NCBI RefSeq assembly: GCF_000292345.1
Contig: NZ_ALOU01000035.1
Coordinates: 20,377 to 84,376 of the forward strand
Direction of reading: 5' to 3'
Source: Cupriavidus sp. BIS7
GTDB lineage: Bacteria > Pseudomonadota > Gammaproteobacteria > Burkholderiales > Burkholderiaceae
DNA length: 64,000 nt
Position 1 is the stretch's first letter. Each line of letters begins with the position of its first letter. Under the pieces are notes generated by a model. It did no database searches and was not told the DNA's origin. It was given only the letters and a program-made list of their open reading frames with translations. Position numbers and translations under genes: made by a program. Positions 17,428 through 26,282 of the stretch are shown piece after piece.

Positions 17428-18318
17428 CTACCCCGCCGCCGAAGCCTGCCTTAGCAGGTTCATGGGCCCCAGCCTCTCGATAACACGCATCTGTGCCGCA
17501 TCGCGGACAAACAATGAGCCGGCAAACCCCAGTGCATTGATGGAGATGCCTTCCACGAACTCCGTCGATCTTGGCACCAGCAGCAGCCCTGCGGACGTAA
17601 CCAGCAGGTTGTACGGTGCGGATTGGCGCGGCCCGTCATCTGCATCTACCACATGCACACCAGCGGCATCGAGCAATGCACGGTAGCGCTCGCACGCGGT
17701 GCTCGCCGCATCGTGCACGGGCGCCGCAAATATATCCAGTGGCGCAAACACATGCGCAAATGCCAGCCCCGGGACAGTGCCAATGTCGCCCGCAATCCGT
17801 GCGGATTCCAGCAACGGCCCAATCGGCAAGGCCGGGCCGGCCTCGGCGAACGGCAGCGGCACGATCTGCAGATGCTTGTGCGACTGGCTCGCTCCGGCAG
17901 CCTTCCCGCCGTTGTAGAAGCCCAGGCTCTGAAAGTCCCCCATGCAGGCCAGCAGCGCCGCAAAGTCCGCCACGTTCAGTAGCGATTCCTGCGCCTCGAA
18001 GCGACGGGTCACGATGAGCAGATGATGCGCGATGACGTTGAACTTGTTGAGCAAGGCCACATGGCTATCGGAGATGTCCGCAACAAACAGGTCCGGGTCG
18101 TAGGGCAGGAATGGATTGCCGCCGTCGTTGCCCGCCCCGCGTGCTTTTTCCTTGCGAGCCAGGCTCGACACCTGGCGAACCAGGAAGCGCACACCGCCAT
18201 CATCGATCGACGACTCGACCGTCTCGATCGGGCACAACGCCCCGGTACGCAGCGCATGCGTCGTCCGTTGCTCGATGAGCGGCCACAACGTGCCGGGCCT
18301 AAGGTGTGGATTGCGCAT
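17428..18318 (-). CDS. Ap4A phosphorylase / ATP adenylyltransferase
   Basis: 296 residues. N-terminal FNVIAHHLLIVTRRFEAQ and the HIT-like catalytic motif QSHKHLQIVP (His-x-His-x-Gln) identify the yeast APA1/APA2 type, which splits diadenosine tetraphosphate phosphorolytically to ATP and ADP. A C-terminal DUF4922-like part has PYNLLVTSAGLLLVPR. It would limit the alarmone Ap4A in the cytoplasm. 28 bases downstream of a small lipoprotein gene on the same strand. Confidence 0.88.
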   Translation of the reverse strand: MRNPHLRPGTLWPLIEQRTTHALRTGALCPIETVESSIDDGGVRFLVRQVSSLARKEKARGAGNDGGNPFLPYDPDLFVADISDSHVALLNKFNVIAHHLLIVTRRFEAQESLLNVADFAALLACMGDFQSLGFYNGGKAAGASQSHKHLQIVPLPFAEAGPALPIGPLLESARIAGDIGTVPGLAFAHVFAPLDIFAAPVHDAASTACERYRALLDAAGVHVVDADDGPRQSAPYNLLVTSAGLLLVPRSTEFVEGISINALGFAGSLFVRDAAQMRVIERLGPMNLLRQASAAG

Positions 18319-18346
18319 GGTCCGGTGGCCTCCGCCGAATCGCCTA

Positions 18347-18736
18347 TCAATCCTGATGCCCGTTGCTCGAAGGCAATACGCTCAAACCCGACGCACCGGT
18401 AGAACTCGTCCTGCGCTCGCTTCTGAGAATGCCGTCCCGGTCGAACTCGAACAGCGCGGTCGACGACCGGATCTCACCGCCGGCGAATAGCGGGCCAATG
18501 AACGGAACAAAGCTTTCGGGATGCGGCTTGGACGCCGCAAACGAATAGACCAGTATTGTCGACCCATTGCTCAGCGTCGCCGTTGATGTGGGCGCTCCAA
18601 GCTGGCCCGTCACATCATCGATGGTGGAAAAACCGGGAATGAAGTTCGCAAGCTGCTCCGGCTGGACGTCGACACCCGTCGACACGCAGGCAGCCATCAC
18701 GCTGCACAACGCGACCATTGCGAGAACCCGGTTCAT
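18347..18736 (-). CDS. BamE/SmpA-like lipoprotein
   Basis: 129 residues: lipoprotein signal MNRVLAMVALCSVMAAC with lipobox MAAC (Cys17), then a BamE-like domain, FIPGFSTIDDVTGQLGAPTSTATLSNG. The motif order (PGxS..dV...lG.P) is that of SmpA/OmlA proteins. It is probably an outer-membrane lipoprotein but not BamE itself, whose gene normally lies by fur. Directly upstream of the Ap4A phosphorylase gene, probably co-transcribed. Confidence 0.8.
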   Translation of the reverse strand: MNRVLAMVALCSVMAACVSTGVDVQPEQLANFIPGFSTIDDVTGQLGAPTSTATLSNGSTILVYSFAASKPHPESFVPFIGPLFAGGEIRSSTALFEFDRDGILRSERRTSSTGASGLSVLPSSNGHQD

Positions 18737-18894
18737 GTCGTCACCGCCTGCTTCCTGTGCCGTGACTGGAAAGGTGAGAATCGCGGTGGTACGAGCCCGG
18801 CTGGGTAATGCGCCCGGTACACCCGCCTATCAAGCATAGAACGTTGTGGCGGGAACGGTATTGCGGGCATTCCGGCCTTCAAACAGGCCTGTCG

Positions 18895-18930
18895 GCAAAA
18901 TGCCCCGCCCTGGCGCCTGCCGGGCGGGGA
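18895..18930 (-). terminator. Terminator after iorAB-type operon
   Basis: Stem CCCCGCCC (18903-18910) / GGGCGGGG (18922-18929), 11-base loop. Read on the minus strand it is followed by CATTTTG. It lies 12 bases past the stop of the 2Fe-2S subunit gene. Confidence 0.65.
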
Positions 18931-18941
18931 CCGGCGCGGCG

Positions 18942-19394
18942 TTACTTCGAGCCAGCGGCTTGCCGGATTGCTGCCTGGATGCGCGGATAGGTGCCGCAGC
19001 GGCAGATATTGCCGGACATCGCGGCGTTGATATCCGCATCGCTCGGGTGCGGCGTGCGCTTGAGCAGCGCGCACGCGGACATGATCTGGCCGCTCTGGCA
19101 GTAGCCACACTGCACCACGTCCTGCTCCGTCCACGCCGCGCGCAGCGCCTGTGCTTCAGCGCCCTGCAGGCCTTCGATGGTGGTAACCGCGCGCGTGCCG
19201 ACGGCGGCGATCGGCGTCACGCACGAGCGTACCGGCTCACCATCGAGGTGCACGGTACACGCGCCGCACAGCGCCATGCCGCAACCGAATTTCGTGCCGG
19301 TCAGCCCGAGTTCCCCGCGGATTACCCACAGCAGCGGGGTGTCGGGCTCGGCCCGCACTTCTACTGCCTTGCCATTGATGTTCAATGCGGACAT
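18942..19394 (-). CDS. iorA: 2Fe-2S subunit of an isoquinoline 1-oxidoreductase/aldehyde dehydrogenase-type enzyme
   Basis: 150 residues of the xanthine-oxidase-family small subunit. Plant-type ferredoxin cysteines [16 protein letters not shown]...SC and the second cluster QCGYCQSGQ...GNICRCGTY are complete, so two [2Fe-2S] centres are expected. It carries electrons from the molybdenum subunit encoded just upstream. Mature start is ATG 19394. Substrate cannot be told from sequence; isoquinoline or an aldehyde are the family precedents. Confidence 0.92.
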   Translation of the reverse strand: MSALNINGKAVEVRAEPDTPLLWVIRGELGLTGTKFGCGMALCGACTVHLDGEPVRSCVTPIAAVGTRAVTTIEGLQGAEAQALRAAWTEQDVVQCGYCQSGQIMSACALLKRTPHPSDADINAAMSGNICRCGTYPRIQAAIRQAAGSK

Positions 19395-19419
19395 ATCTAA
19401 CTCCGGTATAGGGTGGCGC

Positions 19420-21717
19420 TCAGGCCAGCTTCAAGGGCAGCGCGCGCAGGCGCTGGCCGGTCAGGGCGAACAGGGCGTTGGACACGGCAGGCGCGATTGG
19501 CGGGGTGCCCGGCTCGCCGACGCCTTCGGGCGATTCCTGGCTGGCGATGATGTCAGTCTCGATCACCGGACAGGCGTCCATGCGCAGAACCTGGTAGTCA
19601 TGGAAGTTGCTCTGCTGGACCTTGCCGTCGACGATCGAAATATCGCCATACAGCGCCGCCGACAGGCCAAAGATGATCGCGCTTTCCATCTGCTGGCGAA
19701 TCAGGTTGGGATTGAGCGCCATGCCGCAATCATTCACGCATACCACCCGGTGCACGCGAATCTGCTTCTGCGCGTCGAGCGAAACCTCGGCCACCTGGGC
19801 CACGATCGAACCAAACGACTGATGCAGGGCGATGCCGCGCGCGCGCGCCGCGCCGTCGGCGGCGGGTGCCAGCGGTTTGCCCCAGCCGGCCAGTTCGGCA
19901 GCACGCCGCAGCACGGCCAGGTGGCGCGGGTGGCTTGCCAGCAGGCTGGCGCGAAAGGCCACCGGATCCTGCTTCGCAGCGGCGGCCACTTCGTCCACGA
20001 AGCTTTCCTTGAAAAACGCCTGGTGCGAATGGCCTACCGAGCGCCAGAAGCCCACCGGCACCGGCAGATCGACAATCTCATGCGCAATTCGCGCGTTCGG
20101 CCATTCGTAAGGCTGGTCGAACGCGCCTTCGATGGTGGTCTTGTCCGGACCCGCGCCGGGCAGCCCGAACGCGCGCTTCAGCACGTTCGGCATGATGGCC
20201 TGACCGGCCGAAGTGTTGCGCCATGCCGTCAGCTTTCCGTCGGCATCCAGCCCCGCCTGGAACCGCGAGACACAGGCCGGACGATAGAAGTCGTGCCGAA
20301 TATCCTCTTCGCGCGACCAGATGGTCTGCACGGGCCGGCCTTCGGCTTCGCGCGCAATGGCGGCGGCCTGCGAGACGTAGTCGGCCTCCAGGCGCCGGCC
20401 AAAGCCGCCGCCGAGCAACTGCACCTCGAGATCGACCTTGTCTGCAGGCAGGCCAAGGACCTTTGCCGCCTGGTCCCGCGCGATGCGCGGCACCTGCGTC
20501 GACGCCCACACGGTGGCCCTGCCATCCTTGAGCAGCACCGTGCAGTTGGCCGGTTCCAGCGCCGCGTGGGCGAGGTACGGCGCGTGATACTCGGCGGTAA
20601 TGGTCCGGGCCGCCTTGGACATGGCGGCGTCGACGTCGCCGTGGGTGTAGTAGGCGTGGCCCTCGGCCTTGTCCAGCGTCTGCGCCAGTTGCTTGCGGAT
20701 GCCTTCGCTCGATACACCGGCAGCGGGGCCGTGATTCCACTCGACAACGACCTGCTTGAGCGCACGCATCGCATGAAACGGCGTATTGGCGATCACCGCC
20801 ACGCCGCCGCTGCCGCCGTTGTGCGGGTCCACGGATATCACCTTGACCACGCCGGGCAGCTTGGCTGCAGCGGTGCCGTCGAAGTGCGCCACCGTGCCTC
20901 CGAGCGTCGGGCACATGGTGACGCTGGCGTAGAGCAGCCCCTCCGGCAGCGCATCGATGCCAAAACGCGCCGACCCATCCAGCTTGGCGGCGGCTTCGAT
21001 ACGGCGCAGCGGCTGGCCGATCAGCTTGAATGCGGAGGGTGCCTTGAGCGTTACCTGTGCGGGCTGTTTCTGTTGGGCGGCCAGCGCGGCAAGTTCGCCG
21101 AAGCTGGCGGATTTGCCGGAGCTGTGCAGCACCTTCCCGGCTTCGGCGCGGCATTCCGTTGCGGGCACCTGCCACTGGGCGGCAGCGGCGCCAATCAGCA
21201 TGTAGCGCGCGGCGGCACCGGCTTCGCGCATCGGCAGCCACAGGTCCTTGATGCTGGACGAGCCGCCCGTCATCATCGTGCCGACCTCTCTCATCAGCTT
21301 GCCGGTCATCCAGCCCGCAGCGCGCTTGAGGGCGCCGTGGTCGTCGGGGTGGAACGGCAGGCCATCCACCATGGCGGCCAGGTTGTTGTAGATCTTGTCG
21401 ATGGGAGACTGCGCAACCCTCACCTGGGACCAGTCGGCGTCAAGCTCCTCGGCCAGCAGCATGGCCAGCCCGGTGTACACACCCTGCCCCATCTCGGACT
21501 TGCTCATCATCACCGTGACGGTGTTGTCGGGGGCAATCCTGACCCAGCCATTGAGCGGCACCTGCGCGCCTTGTGTGCCTTGTGCACCTTGTGCGCCTGG
21601 CACCGGCAACGGGGCATCGGTAACCAGCCGCTGCCGCGGCGGCATCACCGACCAGCCGATGGCCAGCACGCCCAGCGCGCCCGCGCCACCAAGCAGGAAT
21701 GTTCTTCGCGTCACCAT
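19420..21717 (-). CDS. iorB: Molybdopterin subunit of IorAB-type oxidoreductase, Tat-exported
   Basis: 765 residues. The start at 21717 gives a twin-arginine signal ([18 protein letters not shown]), so the enzyme acts in the periplasm. The molybdenum-cofactor domains are seen in [37 protein letters not shown] and the C-terminal [21 protein letters not shown] with Glu at the active-site position. It ends 25 bases before the small-subunit gene, making a two-gene operon. No cytochrome c subunit is present as the third gene, so the electron acceptor is open. Divergent from a TetR gene with a palindromic operator between them. Confidence 0.92.
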   Translation of the reverse strand: MVTRRTFLLGGAGALGVLAIGWSVMPPRQRLVTDAPLPVPGAQGAQGTQGAQVPLNGWVRIAPDNTVTVMMSKSEMGQGVYTGLAMLLAEELDADWSQVRVAQSPIDKIYNNLAAMVDGLPFHPDDHGALKRAAGWMTGKLMREVGTMMTGGSSSIKDLWLPMREAGAAARYMLIGAAAAQWQVPATECRAEAGKVLHSSGKSASFGELAALAAQQKQPAQVTLKAPSAFKLIGQPLRRIEAAAKLDGSARFGIDALPEGLLYASVTMCPTLGGTVAHFDGTAAAKLPGVVKVISVDPHNGGSGGVAVIANTPFHAMRALKQVVVEWNHGPAAGVSSEGIRKQLAQTLDKAEGHAYYTHGDVDAAMSKAARTITAEYHAPYLAHAALEPANCTVLLKDGRATVWASTQVPRIARDQAAKVLGLPADKVDLEVQLLGGGFGRRLEADYVSQAAAIAREAEGRPVQTIWSREEDIRHDFYRPACVSRFQAGLDADGKLTAWRNTSAGQAIMPNVLKRAFGLPGAGPDKTTIEGAFDQPYEWPNARIAHEIVDLPVPVGFWRSVGHSHQAFFKESFVDEVAAAAKQDPVAFRASLLASHPRHLAVLRRAAELAGWGKPLAPAADGAARARGIALHQSFGSIVAQVAEVSLDAQKQIRVHRVVCVNDCGMALNPNLIRQQMESAIIFGLSAALYGDISIVDGKVQQSNFHDYQVLRMDACPVIETDIIASQESPEGVGEPGTPPIAPAVSNALFALTGQRLRALPLKLA

Positions 21718-21820
21718 GTATGCCTCGCGCAGTAGAATCGCCCTGGTCCGGTGCGGGACGGCGAATCCATTCAGGTAGGGTTGTTCGGAAGTCAGGCAGG
21801 TGTCGTACCCGCCACCACAG

Positions 21821-21839
21821 ATGTTTCCAGTGGAAACAT
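21821..21839. promoter_or_regulatory. Palindromic operator for the divergent TetR regulator
   Basis: Perfect 19-base palindrome ATGTTTCCAGTGGAAACAT between iorB (start 21717) and tetR (start 21989). A further half-site GGAAACAT is at 21914-21921. Position and symmetry suit a TetR dimer repressing both promoters. Confidence 0.75.
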
Positions 21840-21988
21840 GGAAAATAGCAACAGCCTGAATTGCTGTCAATCGGGCGAACAACTACCCGCCAAATACCGG
21901 CTGGGGCAGCATCGGAAACATCAAGCCAAGGCGGCGCGCAGGGCGAAAATGGCGCCTGCCGGCGCAAACGCGTCAAGACGGGAACGCA

Positions 21989-22666
21989 ATGACAGCAGGA
22001 GAAAAGGCAGGAGAAAAGGTAGGAGAAACGCGCGCCAAGGCGACGCGCTATCACCACGGCGACTTGCAGGCTGCCGCCCGGGTCGAGGCCGAGCGCATTC
22101 TCAAGACGCGCGGCGTGGCGGAGGTGAGCCTGCGCGAAGTGGCGCGCGGCGTCGGGGTTTCGCACGCCGCGCTGTACCGGCACTACGCGAACCGGGAAGC
22201 CCTGCTGGTGGACCTTGCCACGCGCGGATTCGAGCGCCTGCATGCCCGTTTCGATGCTCTGCCAAGCCGTTCCGCGCCGGCGCGCCGCTTTGGCGCATTG
22301 ATAGAAGCATACCTGGCGTTCGCGGTGGAGGAGCCAGCCGTCTACCGCCTGATGTTCGGGCCGGAGTTGCGCAAGGCGGACCACCCCGAGATGGCGCACG
22401 CCGGTTATCAGGCGCTGGACGTGGTGCGGCGCATGGTAGCCGCACTGGGCATCGAACCCCCGGCCACGGCGGAGGTCATGTCGGCCTGGGGCCTGGCGCA
22501 CGGACTTGCGCTGCTGGTGCTGGACCGGCGCCTTGAGTTCGAACCGGGCGTGGACGAGCCGATCGACCATATCGTGCTGGCCCGGCGCGCTTGCGACATC
22601 TTTCTGGCGGGCCTGCAGGCCCAGCAGCCAGCGCCCATCCCGGCACGGCGAACGACGAAGGGTTGA
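21989..22666 (+). CDS. TetR-family transcriptional regulator
   Basis: 225 residues. After a Lys/Glu-rich lead (MTAGEKAGEKVGETR) comes the HTH, ISLREVARGVGVSHAALYRHYANREALLVDLA-like pattern, with RYHHGDLQAA typical of TetR_C_33/WHG-type members. The C-terminal half is a helical ligand domain (EPAVYRLMFGPELRK). It probably represses the divergent molybdenum oxidoreductase operon and itself by the palindrome at 21821-21839; the inducer would be the enzyme substrate (inference). Confidence 0.9.
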   Translation: MTAGEKAGEKVGETRAKATRYHHGDLQAAARVEAERILKTRGVAEVSLREVARGVGVSHAALYRHYANREALLVDLATRGFERLHARFDALPSRSAPARRFGALIEAYLAFAVEEPAVYRLMFGPELRKADHPEMAHAGYQALDVVRRMVAALGIEPPATAEVMSAWGLAHGLALLVLDRRLEFEPGVDEPIDHIVLARRACDIFLAGLQAQQPAPIPARRTTKG

Positions 22667-22835
22667 ACGGTCTTTACCGGGGGCTTCGATGCATTACCCC
22701 CGAATGGCCCAACCCACCCGCAACCCACCCGCAACCGATGCAGTGCTCGCGGGTTTCCCCTCGATTCTGGGCGCGGTTCCCGGTGAGACAATCCAGCCGT
22801 ATTACACGCCGCAGACCAGCCAAAGGGAGAAAAAA

Positions 22836-23312
22836 ATGCATCGCTTTGCCGCTCGTGCCGCCGTTGTCGCCGTCCCGGTTGCTTTTGCCTGCGGCTACCT
22901 TGCCGCCAACATCGGGCTGCCGCCAGCCCACGCGCAAACCCCTCCCGCTGCGCTGGCGCCGCAGATCATCAACCTGGTGGCCATGTCCGATGAGGACATC
23001 GGGCCGCAGGTTCCCAACATGGGCACGTTGCGTACGAAAGGGCTTGTGGCAACGCCGCAGGGGACCGTCGGGGTACAGGTGGGCAACGTTCCGAAGCACT
23101 ACCACACCAGCGCCGATGAAATCCAGTACGTCATTGCCGGCAAGGGCACGTTCTGGCTCGGCAATGAACAGCGCGAGGTCGGCCCCGGCGATCTGATCAT
23201 CATTCCGAAGGGCGCTGCGCACGCGGGTTCGGTCGCTACCAGCGGCGAATTCAAGTCGCTGGTAATCAAGCTGCCACCGCAGGCTGCCGGCGATACCCAC
23301 ATGCTGCCCTAA
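22836..23312 (+). CDS. Exported cupin-domain protein
   Basis: 158 residues. Signal peptide MHRFAARAAVVAVPVAFACG...HAQ, then a cupin: KHYHTSADEIQYVIAGKG (HxH...E metal ligands, motif 1) and GDLIIIPKGAAHAGS (motif 2 with His). It is a single-domain periplasmic cupin; substrate unknown. AAAGGGAGAAAAAA precedes the ATG at 22836; the longer upstream frame is rejected because it runs through the TetR 3' end. A terminator follows at 23353. Confidence 0.85.
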   Translation: MHRFAARAAVVAVPVAFACGYLAANIGLPPAHAQTPPAALAPQIINLVAMSDEDIGPQVPNMGTLRTKGLVATPQGTVGVQVGNVPKHYHTSADEIQYVIAGKGTFWLGNEQREVGPGDLIIIPKGAAHAGSVATSGEFKSLVIKLPPQAAGDTHMLP

Positions 23313-23352
23313 TCGATTGCTCCGGTAACCGCGCGCGCTGCTATCTTGTAAT

Positions 23353-23383
23353 AGCCCGGCCCTGCGGCGGGCTTTCCTGTTTC
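23353..23383 (+). terminator. Probable terminator after cupin gene
   Basis: AGCCCG (23353-23358) pairs with CGGGCT (23368-23373), 9-base loop, followed by TTCCTGTTTC. Short stem with a T-rich tail, 40 bases after the cupin stop. Confidence 0.55.
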
Positions 23384-23413
23384 GCTGCCACGCGGCTCAC
23401 CTGGAGCTTTCAC

Positions 23414-23653
23414 ATGGATACCCCATTTCATTGCTTTGCCGACCTGTTTGCGCAGCTCGGCCTGCCTTCCGGCGAAACAGACATTCGCGCGTTCATTGCG
23501 AAGCATTCGCCGCTTCCGCAAGACGTTGAGCTTTGGGACGCAACGTTCTGGACACCGGCACAGGCGGCCCTGCTGCGCGACGAGTTTGTCGAGGATGCAG
23601 ACTGGGCGGAGGCCGTGGACCAACTGAACCTCGCGCTACGCGCACCTGCCTGA
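23414..23653 (+). CDS. DUF2789 family protein
   Basis: 79 residues matching the DUF2789 pattern throughout: MDTPFHCFADLFAQLGLPSG, IRAFIAKHSPLP, FWTPAQAALLRDEFVEDADWAEAVDQLNLALR. A small, acidic, helical cytoplasmic protein widespread in beta- and gammaproteobacteria; no function is known. CTGGAGCTTTCAC precedes the ATG. Appears monocistronic. Confidence 0.88.
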   Translation: MDTPFHCFADLFAQLGLPSGETDIRAFIAKHSPLPQDVELWDATFWTPAQAALLRDEFVEDADWAEAVDQLNLALRAPA

Positions 23654-23681
23654 GCAGGCGCGACCGCCTTACACCTGCGCC

Positions 23682-24785
23682 TTACACCTGCGGCGCGCGA
23701 CATGCCGCGCCCTTTGCATTGGCCGCCGGGTCCGTGCCGAATACCGCCTGCGCCCCGCATTGGGAGCCAAACATGCGCGCCTGGTCGTGCCCCACCCCGA
23801 CCACCTCGAACGCGCGATGGCTGCTGGCCAACCCCGGTGTGGCCAGATGGCGCTCATAGCGCCAGTAACCGCGTGCGCGCTGCAACCGCGTCGGCCCCTC
23901 CGCCTCCGCGCCGCACGCCTTGTCCAGCACGCGGTGATTCGGATCGTTGTCTTCACTGCCAACCATGTAGGTCACCTGGCGCTGCATATAGCGGCGATAC
24001 AGCGCCATGGGGGCGGCGCCCCTTGCGTACGGCACCATGTCCTGCATGCCGTAGCGATACTTGTCGTAATCGGGACAGACGGCCGTGCTGTACGCGCCGA
24101 AGCGCGAGTAGTCCGGCGCAATGGGACGTTCCGGCGTGAAATACAGATAGGACGAAGGATTGGCCACCACGTAGCGCAAGTCGATGCCGCGCGCGCGCAC
24201 CTTTTCGTCGACGTTGTTGAGCACAGCGTACCGATGCACGATCTGGGCTCCGCCGGAATGACCGGCCACTGTCACCTTCGTAATGGCGGGAAAGCGGGAC
24301 TTGTCCGTGACGTAGGCCACCAGATCGTCAAGTACCTGCAGCGAACTGACGCCGGCACCGGGCCCCGCGACTGCATCCTCGCCGCCGATCCAGCCCTGTA
24401 CGGTCCATACGGGCATGTTGTCGAAGTGCTTGGCGCCGTCCGGTGTGCCGGGGAAATTCGGCGCGATCAGCAATACCTCGTCCGGATTGCGCCCGCTCGC
24501 CTTCAATAGCTCGGCACCGGCCGCATAGTAGTCGTCGCCGTTGCGCTGCAGGCCGTGCTGCACGAACACGACCTCGCGAATGCCGTTCATGTTGCCGCCC
24601 AATGGATGGTTGGCATAGACAGGGAAGTCGTATCCCGCACCGCTACCCAGATGCACACGCTGCCACTGCGGCCTTCCGTCGGCACCGGCCATGCCGGTGG
24701 CTGGCCCCTCGGCATGGCTCGCAGAGCCGCTCACAATCATGGCGGCCAGCATGATGCCCAGACCGGTTCGACGCATATGGCACAT
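23682..24785 (-). CDS. Exported alpha/beta-hydrolase
   Basis: 367 residues with a signal peptide (ending SASHAEG). Catalytic Ser in VAGHSGGAQIVHRY and a candidate catalytic His in VVGVGHDQARMF; an oxyanion region is seen in VVFVQHGLQRNGDD. Sequence resembles secreted esterase or PHB-depolymerase-like proteins but no substrate can be assigned. The start at 24785 has GGGAGACACC just before it; a second ATG three codons later is less well placed. Monocistronic, convergent with the DUF2789 gene. Confidence 0.8.
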   Translation of the reverse strand: MCHMRRTGLGIMLAAMIVSGSASHAEGPATGMAGADGRPQWQRVHLGSGAGYDFPVYANHPLGGNMNGIREVVFVQHGLQRNGDDYYAAGAELLKASGRNPDEVLLIAPNFPGTPDGAKHFDNMPVWTVQGWIGGEDAVAGPGAGVSSLQVLDDLVAYVTDKSRFPAITKVTVAGHSGGAQIVHRYAVLNNVDEKVRARGIDLRYVVANPSSYLYFTPERPIAPDYSRFGAYSTAVCPDYDKYRYGMQDMVPYARGAAPMALYRRYMQRQVTYMVGSEDNDPNHRVLDKACGAEAEGPTRLQRARGYWRYERHLATPGLASSHRAFEVVGVGHDQARMFGSQCGAQAVFGTDPAANAKGAACRAPQV

Positions 24786-25009
24786 GGTGTCTCCCTGTTG
24801 GCGCTGCCCGGCGTATTGGCGTATCGGTGTATCGGGCAAGACGCCAATACTAATCGCTATCGAGGGTGTTGGTCTGCGTCGAATGCGTCAGCTGCAGTTT
24901 GATTGGCCGGTTCAAGCGGTTGTCTGTTGTCTCAGCGGCGCACGGTGTGTAATCTGACAAGACACGCTGGCTCAGTTGGGGCAAACGCAAGCGTGACAGG
25001 CACGCACGT

Positions 25010-25312
25010 GTGCCACGTAACCCACTTCCAGCCCGCGACACCGTGATCGAACCGGAGCAAGACCTCTTCAGGAGGGTCGGCTATTACGACTTTCGGGCCT
25101 ACACGCAGTTGACCAGCGGCGGCCTGAGCCAAGGTTTCGTTCTGGCCCGTCATCACACGCTGGTCGGTATGGTGCAAGCGGTTTTCCGTGCCGGCAAGCC
25201 ATGCTCCGACAGTTCGGAAGCCCTTTCACTGGCCATGGCAAAGCTGGAGCATCTGGCCACCATCGCCAGGCAGGCACCCTTACAGATGGGATCCGACGAA
25301 CAATCGATCTGA
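25010..25312 (+). CDS. Hypothetical protein of about 100 residues
   Basis: I do not recognise a family. The frame starts at a GTG; an internal GTG (VIEPEQDLF) at 25042 may be the true start. The central part DLFRRVGYYDFRAYTQLTSGGLSQGFVLAR and the C-terminal helix SEALSLAMAKLEHLATIARQ look like a folded small protein, with coding-type codon use. A weak purine-rich site precedes the start. Its stop lies within a 12-base direct repeat array. Confidence 0.5.
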   Translation: MPRNPLPARDTVIEPEQDLFRRVGYYDFRAYTQLTSGGLSQGFVLARHHTLVGMVQAVFRAGKPCSDSSEALSLAMAKLEHLATIARQAPLQMGSDEQSI

Positions 25313-25343
25313 GAATCGGTCTGAAAATCGGTCTGAAAATCGG
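25308..25343. repeat. Three tandem 12-base repeats
   Basis: TCTGAGAATCGG followed by two exact TCTGAAAATCGG copies (25308-25319, 25320-25331, 25332-25343). They lie between the convergent ends of two hypothetical genes and contain the stop codon of the first. A simple replication-slippage array is likely. Confidence 0.8.
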
Positions 25344-25355
25344 TCGAGCGACGAG

Positions 25356-25787
25356 CTATGTCTTGGGCGGGCGCCCGGCCTTGACAGCTTCGACCTTCGT
25401 GACCGCGGCAACCAGTTGCTTCGGCCCCTTCCTGGTCAAGACCAACAGCCCTGCCCGCAGGATTTCGCTCTTCTTGATATGCACACCTGCTGCCAGGCAG
25501 CGTTCCTTCAGTTCGGCAAGCTTCCGATAGTCCGACTTCGGCATCGTGAACCTGTCCCGCACCACCTTTTCCGGTTTTGGCGCAGACGCCTTTTTCGGCG
25601 GTTTCGCTCGCGACTCTGCTCGTGCCTTCTCAGGCTTTCCCCTCGCGGCCTTGGCGGCTCCGGACTTGGTTTTCGCTTCTTTCCTGTCACCCTTCCGGTC
25701 GGCGGGCTTCGTCTTGTCAACGGCATCCGCACTGGTAGGGAAATAGAACACACGCTCCGTGGCAGGCTTGATGACTGGCGAGTTCAT
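25356..25787 (-). CDS. Basic hypothetical protein with Lys/Ala-rich linker and conserved C-terminal domain
   Basis: 143 residues. Residues 25-75 are Lys/Ala/Pro-rich (KPADRKGDRKEAKTKSG, KPPKKASAPKPEK), like histone-H1-type tails. The C-terminal 65 residues, RDRFTMPKSDYRKLAELKERC and IKKSEILRAGLLVL, look like a compact ribbon-helix-helix-type DNA-binding domain. It could be a nucleoid-associated or regulatory protein (inference from composition); no family name can be given. Apparently monocistronic. Confidence 0.65.
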   Translation of the reverse strand: MNSPVIKPATERVFYFPTSADAVDKTKPADRKGDRKEAKTKSGAAKAARGKPEKARAESRAKPPKKASAPKPEKVVRDRFTMPKSDYRKLAELKERCLAAGVHIKKSEILRAGLLVLTRKGPKQLVAAVTKVEAVKAGRPPKT

Positions 25788-25900
25788 TGCAGATCCTGGC
25801 GAACTGAAACGAAAAATCAGTATAGACCGTTACACGCACCACGCTCCGCCCCTTTGGCCGCGTGGTGACTGCCGGCGGCGACCCCGCACCCGGTGCGCAC

Positions 25901-26206
25901 TTACGTGCGCGCGTTTTTCATGCCGAGCACCGTAATCGGTTCAATCGACGGCGGAATGGCCAGCAAATCGGCCGCTTTCGCCATCAGAGCCTGGGCAATC
26001 GGGCCATTCAGATGCGCCTGCCTGCCGGCCTCATCAGTGAACGCATCAAATATGCCGAACGTTGATGGCCCCAACTGCAGCGCGAACCAGATCGGTGTGG
26101 TGGCCTCGTTGTTTGCCATGGCGAGCCCTGCCTGAAGAAATTCGGCCACGGCCTGCTCCTTGCCTGGCTTGGCCTCCAGTCGGGCGAACAATGCAAGCGT
26201 AATCAT
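25901..26206 (-). CDS. Antibiotic-biosynthesis-monooxygenase (ABM) domain protein
   Basis: 101 residues of the dimeric ferredoxin-like ABM/YgiN fold: ITLALFARLEAKPGKEQAVAEFL, TPIWFALQLGPSTFGIFDAFTDEAGRQAHLNGPIA. Relatives include cofactor-free quinol monooxygenases. AGGAGACAAAC precedes the ATG. Single gene 76 bases from the DUF2252 stop codon. Confidence 0.88.
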   Translation of the reverse strand: MITLALFARLEAKPGKEQAVAEFLQAGLAMANNEATTPIWFALQLGPSTFGIFDAFTDEAGRQAHLNGPIAQALMAKAADLLAIPPSIEPITVLGMKNART

Positions 26207-26282
26207 GTTTGTCTCCTGATAAGGGATGGATGCCTGGCAAGACCCCGATCGAAATCCTCCGCCCGCGCCATCCCGCTCATGC

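Noticed and set aside
19177..21735. An 852-codon plus-strand frame opposite the molybdenum oxidoreductase genes
   Set aside because: Antisense to iorA and iorB, which have full cofactor motifs; no ribosome site and biased Arg/His composition.
25308..25343. The three 12-base repeats considered as the start of a CRISPR array
   Set aside because: Units are contiguous with no spacers and only 12 bases long.
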